A DNA stretch of 32,372 bases from Candidatus Gastranaerophilales bacterium (GCA_944323405.1 CALUSJ010000044.1:1-32372), one strand, 5' to 3'. Positions 15,349-24,126 are shown, counted from the stretch's first letter. Numbers and translations are program-made. The notes: generated by a model not told the origin, from the letters alone.

Positions 15349-16917
15349 ATGATGAACAATTTACAATTTCAAAATGACCTCGAGCGATTATTAGCAATAA
15401 TGCCCCAGAAAGTTGTGTCTAATTTGTCTTCTGATAGATTGGAAGATGTAATAGAAATTGTTTTGGATTTGGGAAGAATTCCAGAAGTTCGTCACTCAGG
15501 CGGAAAGATTGAAAAATTGCATTGTGATGTTGTGAACGAAGAAGACCTCTCGTTTATAACCTCTCATCTTCAGGAGTTTACACACGATAACCGCTCCGGC
15601 ATTCCCGGTACTTTACATAGAATCAGCGCTATTAGAAACCGTCAAGGTAAAGTCGTAGGACTTACCTGCCGTGTTGGTCGTGTTGTTACAGGTACAATTG
15701 ACTGTATAAAAGATATTTGCACACAGGGCAAAAGTATTTTGTTTTTAGGCCCTCCAGGTGTTGGTAAAACTACAAAACTAAGAGAAATTTCCCGCCTTGT
15801 TGCAGATGAATTAGGAAAGCGTGTTGTAATTGTAGATACTTCAAATGAAATTGCAGGCGACGGTGACGTTCCTCATCCTGCTGTCGGTACCGCAAGAAGA
15901 ATGCAGGTTCCGCAGCCAGAGTTTCAAAAAGATATTATGATTGAAGCTGTAGAAAACCATACGCCGGAAGTTATTGTTGTAGATGAAATAGGTACTGAAG
16001 CCGAAGCTCAAGCTGCTAGAACTATTGCTGAAAGAGGGGTTATGCTTATTGCAACTGCGCACGGGAACTGCTTAGAAAGTTTGATAAAAAACCCGACACT
16101 TTCGGATTTAGTCGGCGGAATTCAATCAGTTACATTAGGTGATGACGAAGCAAAAAGAAGAGCTTCACAAAAAACAGTTCTTGAAAGAGAAAAACAGCCT
16201 ACATTTGATATAGTTATAGAGATTCTGGATAGAAATACGCTTGCTGTTTATAAAAATACTTCAGAAGCTGTAGATTATATTTTAAGAGGCTGGCCGATAA
16301 GACCAGAAATCAGAAAAGTCGAAGAAAAACAGGCAGAAACAATTCAGGAGCCGGTAAAACAGGAAGTGCCAGAACAAGCTCAAGATAACAGTATGAATTT
16401 TTCATTCTCTAGACAAAAATATGTAGAGCAGGCAAAACCACTTAAAAAGCTTTATTTATATGCTGTATCTAGGACTATTGTTGAAAAACTGATTGAACGT
16501 TTGAATTTTAATCTGGAGTTAACTAGAAATATTGAAGATGCAGATATCGTAATAGCCCATAAAAACTTTGCTAAAGGCGGGGCTAAGATTCTTAATACTG
16601 CAAAAGAATACAGAGTCCAGATTTTTTATGTAAAAACAAACTCCATGGCTCAAATACAAAAAGTTTTAAAAGATGCGCTTGATATTCGTCCAGGCGATGT
16701 GGAAACTTTACAAGGCTATACTGATGATACTGAAAAAGCTCTTGATGAAGCAAGAGATGCTATAAAAAGTATAATGGAAGGCGCAGAAGTAATTGAGCTC
16801 GCTCCACAAACTACTCAGATACGAAAGCTGCAACACGAGCTTGTTGACCAATATAATCTTATCAGCACATCAGTAGGTGAAGGCGCAGATAGGCACTTAA
16901 GAATCTATAGAAAATAA
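15349..16917 (+). CDS. AAA ATPase with C-terminal R3H domain (Ycf45-like)
   Basis: 522-residue cytosolic protein. The N-terminal part (1-100) contains the LDLGRIPEVRH region seen in Ycf45 and SpoIIIAA-like ATPases. Walker A is GPPGVGKTT (about 134-142) and Walker B is EVIVVDEIGTEAEAQ (about 206-220), with a sensor-like IATAHGN after it. A linker rich in Glu and Gln (about 325-350) leads to a helical region and a short R3H-type domain at the end (HELVDQYNLISTSVGEGADRHL split; HLRIYRK last), which binds single-stranded nucleic acid in other proteins. Homologues are common in Cyanobacteria and plastids; function is not established. The ATG pair 15349/15352 has a weak SD (AAAGG about 16 bases upstream). 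A terminator follows. Confidence 0.85.
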   Translation: MMNNLQFQNDLERLLAIMPQKVVSNLSSDRLEDVIEIVLDLGRIPEVRHSGGKIEKLHCDVVNEEDLSFITSHLQEFTHDNRSGIPGTLHRISAIRNRQGKVVGLTCRVGRVVTGTIDCIKDICTQGKSILFLGPPGVGKTTKLREISRLVADELGKRVVIVDTSNEIAGDGDVPHPAVGTARRMQVPQPEFQKDIMIEAVENHTPEVIVVDEIGTEAEAQAARTIAERGVMLIATAHGNCLESLIKNPTLSDLVGGIQSVTLGDDEAKRRASQKTVLEREKQPTFDIVIEILDRNTLAVYKNTSEAVDYILRGWPIRPEIRKVEEKQAETIQEPVKQEVPEQAQDNSMNFSFSRQKYVEQAKPLKKLYLYAVSRTIVEKLIERLNFNLELTRNIEDADIVIAHKNFAKGGAKILNTAKEYRVQIFYVKTNSMAQIQKVLKDALDIRPGDVETLQGYTDDTEKALDEARDAIKSIMEGAEVIELAPQTTQIRKLQHELVDQYNLISTSVGEGADRHLRIYRK

Positions 16918-16930
16918 TTTGCTCAAAAAA

Positions 16931-16967
16931 AAACCTCTCTTTTTAAGAAAGGTTTGGAATTTTTTTT
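16931..16967 (+). terminator. Rho-independent terminator after the AAA+R3H gene
   Basis: Stem AAACCTCTCTT (16931-16941) pairs with AAGAAAGGTTT (16945-16955) with one mismatch and a TTT loop. GGAA then separates it from an eight-T run (16960-16967). Confidence 0.8.
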
Positions 16968-17196
16968 AATTAATTTTTCATGTGTAGAAGGTTAGTGTGT
17001 AGGTTGTATGAAAGGTTTGTGTCGTGTTTGTTTAATATTTGTCATTTGGTTTATCTTGTTTACATATATATAAAGTATATTTTTAGTATAGAATTGCACG
17101 ATTTTGTAAAATTGTTACAAAAGTTCACAAAATTTTTATGGCGCATTCAAGAAGCAGGAGCAGTGGTATAAAAATGAAAAAGTTTTAATTTTTTTG
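16968..17196. other. Non-coding spacer with GT-rich stretch and small inverted repeat
   Basis: About 230 bases before the acyltransferase gene. The first part (16979-17060) is conspicuously rich in G and T on the plus strand. TTTTGTAA (17102-17109) and TTACAAAA (17115-17122) form an 8-bp inverted repeat with a 5-base loop, about 75 bases upstream of the promoter. The 13-mer AATTGTTACAAAA within it (17110-17122) recurs at 27658-27670 between gatC and murT. An open frame at 16980-17171 has no SD and unlikely composition. Confidence 0.45.
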
Positions 17197-17205
17197 TGAT
17201 ACAAT
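17197..17205 (+). promoter_or_regulatory. Extended -10 promoter immediately before the acyltransferase gene
   Basis: TGATACAAT is an extended -10 element (TGn plus TACAAT). Its expected transcription start is at about 17212, and the ATG is at 17213, so the transcript would be leaderless. No SD is present before the ATG. Confidence 0.6.
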
Positions 17206-17212
17206 CGACAAT

Positions 17213-18295
17213 ATGGATAAAGTTTTTTCTGATAAAATAAACCTATTGAAGGCTCTTGCGATAACTCTTGTTGTATCGGGGCATTTAGAGTTTAGGATGT
17301 TTGATATGTTTCCGCCTTATTCTTTTCAGCTTTCTTTATTTTTCTTTATTTCAGGGATGTTGTTTAAAGATAAATATTTAGATAATGTTGTTGAATTTAT
17401 AAGACGTAGAATTAAGAGTTTATTAGTTTTATATTTTTTATATTCAGCGTTTTATGCTATTGTAACGATAGTAATTGCTCGTCTTACGGGTAAGTTTTGG
17501 GGCATGGAGTTGAGTTTTAAAAACTTTTTTATAACTCCATTTCTTAATGGGCATCAATTTGATTTATCTTGCCCAATGTGGTTTGTGACTCAGTTGTTCA
17601 TGACAATGATAATGTTTTTGTTTTTCCAAAGACAATTGAGAGGCCAAAAAGAATGGGTAAAGGCTGGAATATATACACTAATGGGATTTGCTGCAATCCC
17701 GCTTTCAAAAATTTTTGAACTCAATCCTGTTTCTTTAATTGCTATAAGGATAATGTTTTCTCTATTCTTTGTGTATTTGGGGCATTTATATACACACAAA
17801 ATTCACGGGAATTACAATATTTTTACTCCCAAAATTCTTGGTGCGGTTATTTGTTTACAGGCAATTCTCTGGCATTTTAACAGAGACTTTGACCCTACTC
17901 ACGGAATAGGGCTTAGTTTTGTGCTTGTATGGGCACGTTTTGACTCCCAAATTATTGTTCCAGTTCTAACAAGTCTTACGGGGATTTGGTTTTCACTGTT
18001 TTTTATAAATGTTACTTATGATTATCTTAAAAGTATCAAATTCATAAAACTTGTAGGTGAAAATACCTATCACATAATGGCAAATCATTTGTTTGTAATG
18101 TATATTATTACCGCTGTAATATTTTATATAAAAGGTATTCCTTTTAGCGAAAGGAATGAGCATAATATATATTGGATTTTCAATCCTGTTCAAAACACTT
18201 ATTTGTATTTTGTGTTAACAATGATATTAACCACATATATAGGCGTAGGATTAAAGTTTATTAAAAGCAAAATTCCTGTAATCAAAAACCTATAA
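17213..18295 (+). CDS. Acyltransferase 3 family integral membrane protein
   Basis: 360-residue inner-membrane protein with about ten hydrophobic segments. It starts with the family signature INLLKALAITLVVSGHLEF (catalytic His in the GH pair) and has FFISGMLFKDK a little later, where acyltransferase-3 proteins of the OafA/WecH group carry their F-x-S-G motif. Such enzymes move acetyl or succinyl groups onto exported sugars, so it may modify the same surface glycan as the left operon, though it is far from it. The ATG has no SD and lies directly after an extended -10 element. The 3' end overlaps the end of rsmG on the opposite strand by 14 bases. The acceptor is unknown. Confidence 0.82.
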   Translation: MDKVFSDKINLLKALAITLVVSGHLEFRMFDMFPPYSFQLSLFFFISGMLFKDKYLDNVVEFIRRRIKSLLVLYFLYSAFYAIVTIVIARLTGKFWGMELSFKNFFITPFLNGHQFDLSCPMWFVTQLFMTMIMFLFFQRQLRGQKEWVKAGIYTLMGFAAIPLSKIFELNPVSLIAIRIMFSLFFVYLGHLYTHKIHGNYNIFTPKILGAVICLQAILWHFNRDFDPTHGIGLSFVLVWARFDSQIIVPVLTSLTGIWFSLFFINVTYDYLKSIKFIKLVGENTYHIMANHLFVMYIITAVIFYIKGIPFSERNEHNIYWIFNPVQNTYLYFVLTMILTTYIGVGLKFIKSKIPVIKNL

Positions 18296-18887
18296 TTATC
18301 AAGTTTCTTTCATAGAGTTCTTCAAGAGGAAGTTCATAGTTTATTATATCCAATACCTTAGCATTATATTTTCTCAAAACAGGTTTGGCTTCCTCTAATT
18401 CATCAAAGGTTTTCTTTGATTTGTAAGCAACAAAGTGTCCATCTTTATTCAGTAGCGGTAATACATAACCGCATATTTTTGCTAGATTTGCAACAGCTCT
18501 GCTTGTTATAATATCAAATTGCTGGTTTTTTATATTTTCAACACGGTTGCAAATAGTTGTTAAATTAGTTAATCCAAGTTTTGTTTTTATATTATTTATG
18601 GATTCAATTTTTTTTCTTATGCTATCTATTCCGATAACATTCAGCTCTGGATATTCGATTGCTATTGGAACACAAGGAAACCCCCCGCCGCATCCTACAT
18701 CCAAAAGTTTGCTATCCTTTTGTAAAGGATAGGTTTCAAAAAAAAGTTTTATTGATAAAGAATCATAGATATGTTTTTCAAATAGGTATTTTTCATCATT
18801 TTTTGATATCAAATTCAGTTTTGAATTTTCTTCCAAAAAAGCTGTCATATAATCATTAAAATCTGATTTTATTTTAAATTGCACCAT
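18282..18887 (-). CDS. rsmG: 16S rRNA (guanine527-N7) methyltransferase
   Basis: 201-residue SAM-dependent methyltransferase (GidB) that modifies G527 of 16S rRNA. The signature LLDVGCGGGFPCVPIAIEYP is the RsmG motif I, with GIDSIRKK as the second SAM-binding strand, and DIITSRAVANLAKI and GHFVAYKSK as the later family blocks. The length fits (E. coli 207). The ATG lies inside the 3' end of the AAA/TPR gene (14-base overlap), so it is probably translated by coupling as the last gene of the mla operon; there is only a weak GAGAAAAAG before it. The end overlaps the convergent acyltransferase gene by 14 bases. In many bacteria rsmG sits with mnmG or parAB, which are not seen here. Confidence 0.94.
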   Translation of the reverse strand: MVQFKIKSDFNDYMTAFLEENSKLNLISKNDEKYLFEKHIYDSLSIKLFFETYPLQKDSKLLDVGCGGGFPCVPIAIEYPELNVIGIDSIRKKIESINNIKTKLGLTNLTTICNRVENIKNQQFDIITSRAVANLAKICGYVLPLLNKDGHFVAYKSKKTFDELEEAKPVLRKYNAKVLDIINYELPLEELYERNLIIIGF

Positions 18888-21129
18888 ACTTTTTCTCTAT
18901 ATCTTCAAAAGTTTCTTTATCCATTCTAAGCCGCATATCATTGATTCGTTGTTCAATTTTTATAGTATCTACAGAAGAACCCAATGTTTGTGCGATTCTT
19001 GCAGCTTTAATATATTCTATAAGGGCTTTTTTATGCATTTTAATATCGTTGTAATAATAATCTCCAAGTGCTAAAGAAGCTTCTAGTATATAAAAATCCT
19101 CGTTTATAAATTCTGCACTTTGCTTTGCTTCCAAAAGGAAATTTAAGGCTTTTGGTGAATTTTTCTTAACATAAATCTTTGCAAGATATGAGGCTGTGTA
19201 GTAGATACCATCATAATTATTATTTGCTTTTTCTATATGATAAGCTCGTTTAAAGCAATCTTCTGCATCTGCAAAGTTTTCATTGTCATAATAACATAAA
19301 GCTATATTAGAATACGCCAGAGCTTTATAAGGATTGGTGCCGGAGATGGCTATGCATTTGGCATAATATTCCATTGCAATTTTTTCATCATTCTTGTCAT
19401 CGTTTGCAAGAGCATATTTAAAATATAATTCTGCTAGCACATTATCAGGAGTGTTTTCATCCAAAGAATCCAGAGCTTTTCTATAATACGAGTATGCCTC
19501 TTCCGGGTTATTATTTGCAGAATATATGTTTCCGAGCAGTGTGCAGGAAGATACCATTAATGATTGTGGTGTATCAACAGAATATATTACTTTTTTTATT
19601 GTTTCTATAGCTCGTTCATACTTATACATTTTGTAATACAAATCTGTTATTTCATAATACAAGTACATTAAATTTATAACTTCATTTTGTTTTTTATAAT
19701 ACAGTTCAACTAATTCGTAATAATGCTGAGCTTTTATGTATTCATTTATTTCTTTATAGAGCCGGGCTAATTCAAGTCGTACGACAGATACTGTTCTGGT
19801 ATCTGCTTCTCCAGAATCATGTATTTTTAAAAATTCTTCAATTGCTTCAGTAAACTTTCTTTCTTCAGCAAGCCTCATCGCATTCTTAATTCTTGCATCA
19901 AGACTTTTTGTGCTAGTTGTTTGGCTGGTTGGTTCTTTAGGCTTTACTTCAGAAAGTGTTTCTACAATAATTTCAGATTTTTTCCCTGTTTCCAGCTCCT
20001 CTATACACTTATTATGATATTCTATCTCAGCCCTTAGTGCCTGGCGGGATATCATTATTTCTCTTGTTTGTAGAGGTTCTTTTAGTTGTTTTTCATAAAT
20101 ACTTATAATATACTTATGTAGTTTTATTTCGGTTTTTGGAGGGATTGAAATATTAATATTCTGTTGAAAATAATCCTGAACATATACGGTTTCGCCAACT
20201 AAAAATATCATCAAATTCGATTTTAAATACTCGATTGAAAATTCATCATATAACTCAAATACCGCAAGAGCATTAATAGTCATGCCGTGTCTTATTGTTC
20301 TTAAAAACCAGAAAAAATTTCTAATGGTTGCAGGAATAAGATTTACGTATGTCAATCCCAAAAACGAATCAAAGTTCATTTCTGAATTTGTAAATTTATC
20401 CAAAAAATCGTTCAATGAAATCTTCATTGCTTGAATTATTTTTACAGATAGGGCCGTATAATAGTAATACCCTCGTGTATATTTGTAAAAATCCTCTAGT
20501 GTTGTCTGGGTTGATTGAATATTATTTGTTGACAGAAACTCTTTAAAAAGCTCTTTTGAAAAAGCTTTTAAAAATATTTTTCTATCAGGTTTTAATGTGC
20601 CTAAAACATTTTGAATCATCGCACGTGTAGATACAATGATTTTTATATTCTGCTTAGATGCAATGTTTTCAAAACAATTTATAACAAGTTCTTTATTCTC
20701 ATCCAAAATGTCGTCAAACGAATGTAAAATTATTATAAACGGTTTTTTTATAGAATCGACATACTGCTGAAATTTTACAGCCAAAGTAGTTACTTTTGCA
20801 TTCAAATTAACGGCTTTAGAAATAGAATTCTTTTCAATTGTATCAATAAATGCTAACAATATATCATCGCAAACAGTTGATACTTTGCAATAATACTCAA
20901 GTTTTATTACTTCATTATTCAAAAAATCTGTTACATAATTTATAAATTGCCTTTTCCCGGTTCCTAAAAAGCCGTGAATATATAAAAACTGTTCTTTAGA
21001 AGCAATAAAATCTATTGCTTTCATTATATCAGCATAGTTGTTTTTTAAAAGAAACGGGTTTATTTTGTCTGATTCAGGCAAAATAATATTTTCTTCATCA
21101 ACAGTTTCTGTTAAAAACTTATATTCCAT
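18874..21129 (-). CDS. STAND-like ATPase with C-terminal TPR repeats
   Basis: 751-residue cytosolic protein with a regulatory-ATPase architecture. The N-terminal NTPase has a P-loop GFLGTGKR (53-60) and a strand ending in two Asp (FIIILHSFDDI, about 131-141) as Walker B, then IIVSTRA as a sensor-like strand. A middle helical region (about 210-370) resembles winged-helix parts of STAND ATPases. From about 405 to 740 there are eight or more TPR-like helix pairs (for example ALAYSNIALCYYDNENFADA, AYSYYRKALDSL). It follows mlaD by 45 bases, and rsmG overlaps its end. The role is unknown; TPRs suggest partner binding, and linkage to mla and rsmG may be only operonic. Confidence 0.7.
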   Translation of the reverse strand: MEYKFLTETVDEENIILPESDKINPFLLKNNYADIMKAIDFIASKEQFLYIHGFLGTGKRQFINYVTDFLNNEVIKLEYYCKVSTVCDDILLAFIDTIEKNSISKAVNLNAKVTTLAVKFQQYVDSIKKPFIIILHSFDDILDENKELVINCFENIASKQNIKIIVSTRAMIQNVLGTLKPDRKIFLKAFSKELFKEFLSTNNIQSTQTTLEDFYKYTRGYYYYTALSVKIIQAMKISLNDFLDKFTNSEMNFDSFLGLTYVNLIPATIRNFFWFLRTIRHGMTINALAVFELYDEFSIEYLKSNLMIFLVGETVYVQDYFQQNINISIPPKTEIKLHKYIISIYEKQLKEPLQTREIMISRQALRAEIEYHNKCIEELETGKKSEIIVETLSEVKPKEPTSQTTSTKSLDARIKNAMRLAEERKFTEAIEEFLKIHDSGEADTRTVSVVRLELARLYKEINEYIKAQHYYELVELYYKKQNEVINLMYLYYEITDLYYKMYKYERAIETIKKVIYSVDTPQSLMVSSCTLLGNIYSANNNPEEAYSYYRKALDSLDENTPDNVLAELYFKYALANDDKNDEKIAMEYYAKCIAISGTNPYKALAYSNIALCYYDNENFADAEDCFKRAYHIEKANNNYDGIYYTASYLAKIYVKKNSPKALNFLLEAKQSAEFINEDFYILEASLALGDYYYNDIKMHKKALIEYIKAARIAQTLGSSVDTIKIEQRINDMRLRMDKETFEDIEKKYGAI

Positions 21130-21174
21130 AAGAAGATTTTATATGATATTCAGATAATTTGCAAACAATTTAGT

Positions 21175-22530
21175 TTAAAACATTAATCTGAATAACAAGA
21201 ATCTCTTATTCAATTTTTCAGAGAATTTCTTAAGGTTAGCAACGGTTTCAGAAGTATCTTCGACAATTTGTTTCAGTCCCTCTTTATCACCGTCTTCTCC
21301 GTTTATTGTCTCTAAAGCAGTAGAAACCTCACACATTGTTACATTCAAATTATCAATTGAAGTTTCAATTTTTGTCTTAAGGTTTTCGTCTTTAGTCATT
21401 TGGTTTACAGCTGTTGAGATTTCATTAAGATTTGTCATAATAGCATTCAAATCTTCTCCGAATTCTTCCGCATCAACAGCCCCAATAATAGGAGTCAACT
21501 GCTTTGAAAGATTGTTGATAGAATCAGCTGTTTCATACATCATAGGCTTAAATCTCTCGTCGCCGATTATTCCATTAATATTTGTTGCAAGTTTATTAAA
21601 GTTATTTGAAACATCGCTCATCATCCATAGAACTGCATCTATGTCATTTTTGGATGTTTCAACAAGTTTTTCAGTTTTTTCCAATGTTGTTGTTGCTTGA
21701 GCAGTTAATTCCTTAAAGTTTGTAACAGACTCTCTGATTTCTGCAATCATAGAATCATTGAGAAGCTCATTTATAATCCTGTTTGTTTCTGTTAAAGATT
21801 CAGCAGCTTTATACTGCCAATCCATAAAATCAGCGATTCTCATCGGCTCAACTATTGTGTAAGGAGATGTTTGCTGCGGATAAGGAAGAGCAGTATTATC
21901 TAAAGGTGCTATTCTTAATTTTTCGACTCCGTCAACTTTTACGATTTGTCCAGTCATAAAATGAGGTAAAATTAGACCAGGTAATTCTACGACATAGTCA
22001 ACTTTATACGCATAACTTGTATTAATAGTATCTTTTAGTTCATCTGGAACAAGCTTTGCAGTCATAATCTGTGATTTCTTGACTTTCCCGACATCATAGA
22101 ATTTGTCATCCAGTTTGATTTCAACGGGTGCGCTTGTAGATAATAAATCCTTGTTTACAACGGGGATGTAAACAGAACGAACTTTTGGCGGTGTAATTTC
22201 CAAGAACTGTTCACCAATCAGCCCCGACTGTTGAATAGAAAGCATTGAGGCTTTTGGGATTGTAATTCCCGGTTCTGTAATAACAAACTTCATCTTAACA
22301 TAACTTGAGTCACCATTTACTACCGGCATGATTTCTTCAACTTGTCCGACTCTAAGCCCCATCATCTGAACTCCTGAGCCGGGACGTAAGCCATTCACAT
22401 CTTTAAACTGAACTTCGATTCTTTCAGCCGAAGAAAAAGAACGGCCTTTTACCCACAACACGGTAAAAAGTAATGTAGTTAATGCTACAAGTGTTAGTAT
22501 TCCTACTTTAAATGATGGTGACATTTTCAT
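21175..22530 (-). CDS. mlaD: MCE-domain lipid transport protein (MlaD-like)
   Basis: 451-residue periplasmic protein anchored in the inner membrane by one N-terminal helix (about 8-28, VGILTLVALTTLLFTVLWV). The MCE domain follows (about 37-115: VQFKDVNGLRPGSGVQMMGL, RVGQVEEI, LIGEQFLEI). A second beta-rich stretch lies at about 130-215. The remaining C-terminus (about 235-440) is long, helical and coiled-coil-like, with repeated small hydrophobics, as in cyanobacterial and plastid TGD2-type proteins and unlike the short (183-residue) E. coli MlaD. It is the substrate-channel subunit of the MlaE/MlaF transporter encoded just upstream (20-base gap). GAGG lies 11 bases before the ATG; a second ATG is two codons in. 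Confidence 0.88.
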   Translation of the reverse strand: MKMSPSFKVGILTLVALTTLLFTVLWVKGRSFSSAERIEVQFKDVNGLRPGSGVQMMGLRVGQVEEIMPVVNGDSSYVKMKFVITEPGITIPKASMLSIQQSGLIGEQFLEITPPKVRSVYIPVVNKDLLSTSAPVEIKLDDKFYDVGKVKKSQIMTAKLVPDELKDTINTSYAYKVDYVVELPGLILPHFMTGQIVKVDGVEKLRIAPLDNTALPYPQQTSPYTIVEPMRIADFMDWQYKAAESLTETNRIINELLNDSMIAEIRESVTNFKELTAQATTTLEKTEKLVETSKNDIDAVLWMMSDVSNNFNKLATNINGIIGDERFKPMMYETADSINNLSKQLTPIIGAVDAEEFGEDLNAIMTNLNEISTAVNQMTKDENLKTKIETSIDNLNVTMCEVSTALETINGEDGDKEGLKQIVEDTSETVANLKKFSEKLNKRFLLFRLMF

Positions 22531-22550
22531 CGTTTATATTACCTCATAAA

Positions 22551-23270
22551 TTATGCATTCATTTTCATTGGCCCTTCAAGAGAAGCATTTACAAATTGTT
22601 TTGTGTAAGGAGTGTTCTCTTCTAAAAGCTCCTCTGGAGTTCCTTCAAAAACTGCATGACCATTATACAACATCAAGACAGAATCAGCAGTCCTTTTTAT
22701 GGTTGACATCTGGTGGGTTACAACAATGGAAGCTGCTTTTGTTTCGTTTTTTAATCTCACAATATAATCTTCTATCAATGTAGAAGAAATCGGATCTAAG
22801 CCTGCTGTCGGTTCGTCATAAAGAATTATTTTGGGCTCTGTAACAATAGCGCGTGCAAAGCTTACACGCTTTTGCATACCGCCGGATAATTCAGAAGGAA
22901 ATTTGTCTTCAATTCCTGACAAACCAACAAGCTCAAGTTTTTCTGCGACAACTTTTTCAAGCTCCGCTTTTGTATATTTCCCTCTTAAATCTTTTCTCTC
23001 TTGGAGTGCAAAAGAGATATTATCAAATACATTCAAAGAATCAAACAAGGCTGAATACTGAAACACCATAGCAATATCTCCCCCGGAAGTATTGATTTCT
23101 CCAGAGTCTTTTTCAATAAGTCCGCTTATAAGTTTAAGTACAGTACTTTTCCCAGAACCGCTAAAGCCAACAATTGATAATATTTTCCCATCATCAACCT
23201 TGAATGAAATATTATCAAGAATAACTTTTTTATCAAATGATTTTACTAAATTTTTAACTTCTATACCCAT
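22551..23270 (-). CDS. mlaF: ABC transporter ATPase of the Mla lipid transporter (MlaF-like)
   Basis: 239-residue cytosolic ATPase that powers phospholipid transport with MlaE. Walker A is GFSGSGKST (about 35-43), the Q-loop is in MVFQYSALFDS, the ABC signature is LSGGMQKR, Walker B is IILYDEPTAGLDP, and the switch His is in VVTHQM. VFQYSALFDSLNVFDN and the KR after the signature are typical of the MlaF/Ttg2A group. The ATG has AAGG upstream, 15 bases after mlaE. mlaB and mlaC are absent from this cluster, as in many non-proteobacterial systems. Confidence 0.93.
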   Translation of the reverse strand: MGIEVKNLVKSFDKKVILDNISFKVDDGKILSIVGFSGSGKSTVLKLISGLIEKDSGEINTSGGDIAMVFQYSALFDSLNVFDNISFALQERKDLRGKYTKAELEKVVAEKLELVGLSGIEDKFPSELSGGMQKRVSFARAIVTEPKIILYDEPTAGLDPISSTLIEDYIVRLKNETKAASIVVTHQMSTIKRTADSVLMLYNGHAVFEGTPEELLEENTPYTKQFVNASLEGPMKMNA

Positions 23271-23285
23271 AATTTTGCCTTCATA

Positions 23286-24041
23286 TTAATAGAAAAACAT
23301 TGCCGCAAAGATTAAATCTAATATAACAATTGCAACAAATGACCAAACAACAGCTTTTGTAGTTGCAATACCGACGCCCTTAGCCCCATCTTTTGCTTCC
23401 ATGCCGCAAGTACAGCTTATTAAGGTTATGACAAACCCAAATGCCAATGATTTTAAAATACATACATTAATATCATGTAAATTTAAACCAAACCAAACAG
23501 AGTCAAAGTAAGCTTTATATGTGAGTCCTGAAACTATATTAGAAGCAACAGCGCCGCCAAATATACCAAAAACAGAAGCTACAATTACAACAAGCGGCAT
23601 CATTAAAGTTCCTGCAATAACTCTTGGTGTGAAAAGATAATGGACAGGGTTAACTTTTAAAACTCTTATTGCATCAATTTGTTCTGTAACCTTCATTGTT
23701 GCAATCTCTGATGCCATGGAAGAACCTATCATCGAAATTATTGCAAATCCAGCCATGATAACTCCTTCTTCTCTTACCATTAATATTGCAACAAGCATTC
23801 CTACATAGTTCCCAGCTCCCTGTTTTACCATCTCTCCCGCTACCTGCATTGCAATGATTATTGACGTCATGCCAACAATAGAAAGAGTTATCGGAAGAGA
23901 AGAAACTCCAAATCTTGAGGCCTGTTCCATTATAGATTTTAATGTTGTTGGAAAACTCTTCAGACCTTTTAAAAATTCCAACCCAAATAATGCGACATTC
24001 CCAAGTGTTGAGACAAAACTCGTTATTTCTGCCTCTAGCAT
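23286..24041 (-). CDS. mlaE: ABC transporter permease of the Mla lipid transporter (MlaE-like)
   Basis: 251-residue inner-membrane permease of the MlaE/Ycf63 family. Family features include SSLPITLSIVGMTSIIIAMQ, a hydrophilic loop EGVIMAGFAIISMIGSSMASEI (the conserved E-x-x-P/M-x-L cytosolic helix region, here split), MKVTEQIDAIRVL, PRVIAGTLMMPLV and the C-terminal VVWSFVAIVILD. About five membrane segments are visible. The frame is open to an ATG at 24110, but that codon lies between the -35 and -10 boxes of the promoter; the start at 24041 (MLEAEITSF) gives the usual family length. SD for 24041 is weak. First gene of mlaE-mlaF-mlaD-AAA/TPR-rsmG. Confidence 0.88.
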   Translation of the reverse strand: MLEAEITSFVSTLGNVALFGLEFLKGLKSFPTTLKSIMEQASRFGVSSLPITLSIVGMTSIIIAMQVAGEMVKQGAGNYVGMLVAILMVREEGVIMAGFAIISMIGSSMASEIATMKVTEQIDAIRVLKVNPVHYLFTPRVIAGTLMMPLVVIVASVFGIFGGAVASNIVSGLTYKAYFDSVWFGLNLHDINVCILKSLAFGFVITLISCTCGMEAKDGAKGVGIATTKAVVWSFVAIVILDLIFAAMFFY

Positions 24042-24096
24042 CTTAAATATTTTATAAGTATATGTAGCCTTGTAATATATCTTCACCTTGTGTAGT

Positions 24097-24126
24097 ATTT
24101 TACCACACATTTGGATTAATTTACAA
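24097..24126 (-). promoter_or_regulatory. Promoter of the mla operon
   Basis: On the minus strand TTGTAA (24121-24126) and TAAAAT (24097-24102) are 18 bases apart, giving a start near 24090 and a leader of about 50 bases to ATG 24041. This argues against translation from the ATG at 24110. Confidence 0.55.

Noticed and set aside
17102-17122. NtcA-type site (GTA-N8-TAC) upstream of the acyltransferase gene
   Set aside because: The inverted repeat TTTTGTAA/TTACAAAA has only 7 bases between GTA and TAC, so it does not fit the NtcA consensus.
16980-17171. 63-codon open frame between the terminator and the acyltransferase gene
   Set aside because: It has no SD, starts within the T-rich terminator tail, has an unlikely Cys/Tyr/Ile-rich product, and overlaps an inverted repeat. 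I treat it as non-coding.
24042-24110. N-terminal extension of mlaE to ATG 24110
   Set aside because: That ATG sits between the -35 and -10 of the predicted mla promoter, and the extra 23 residues do not match the family start.
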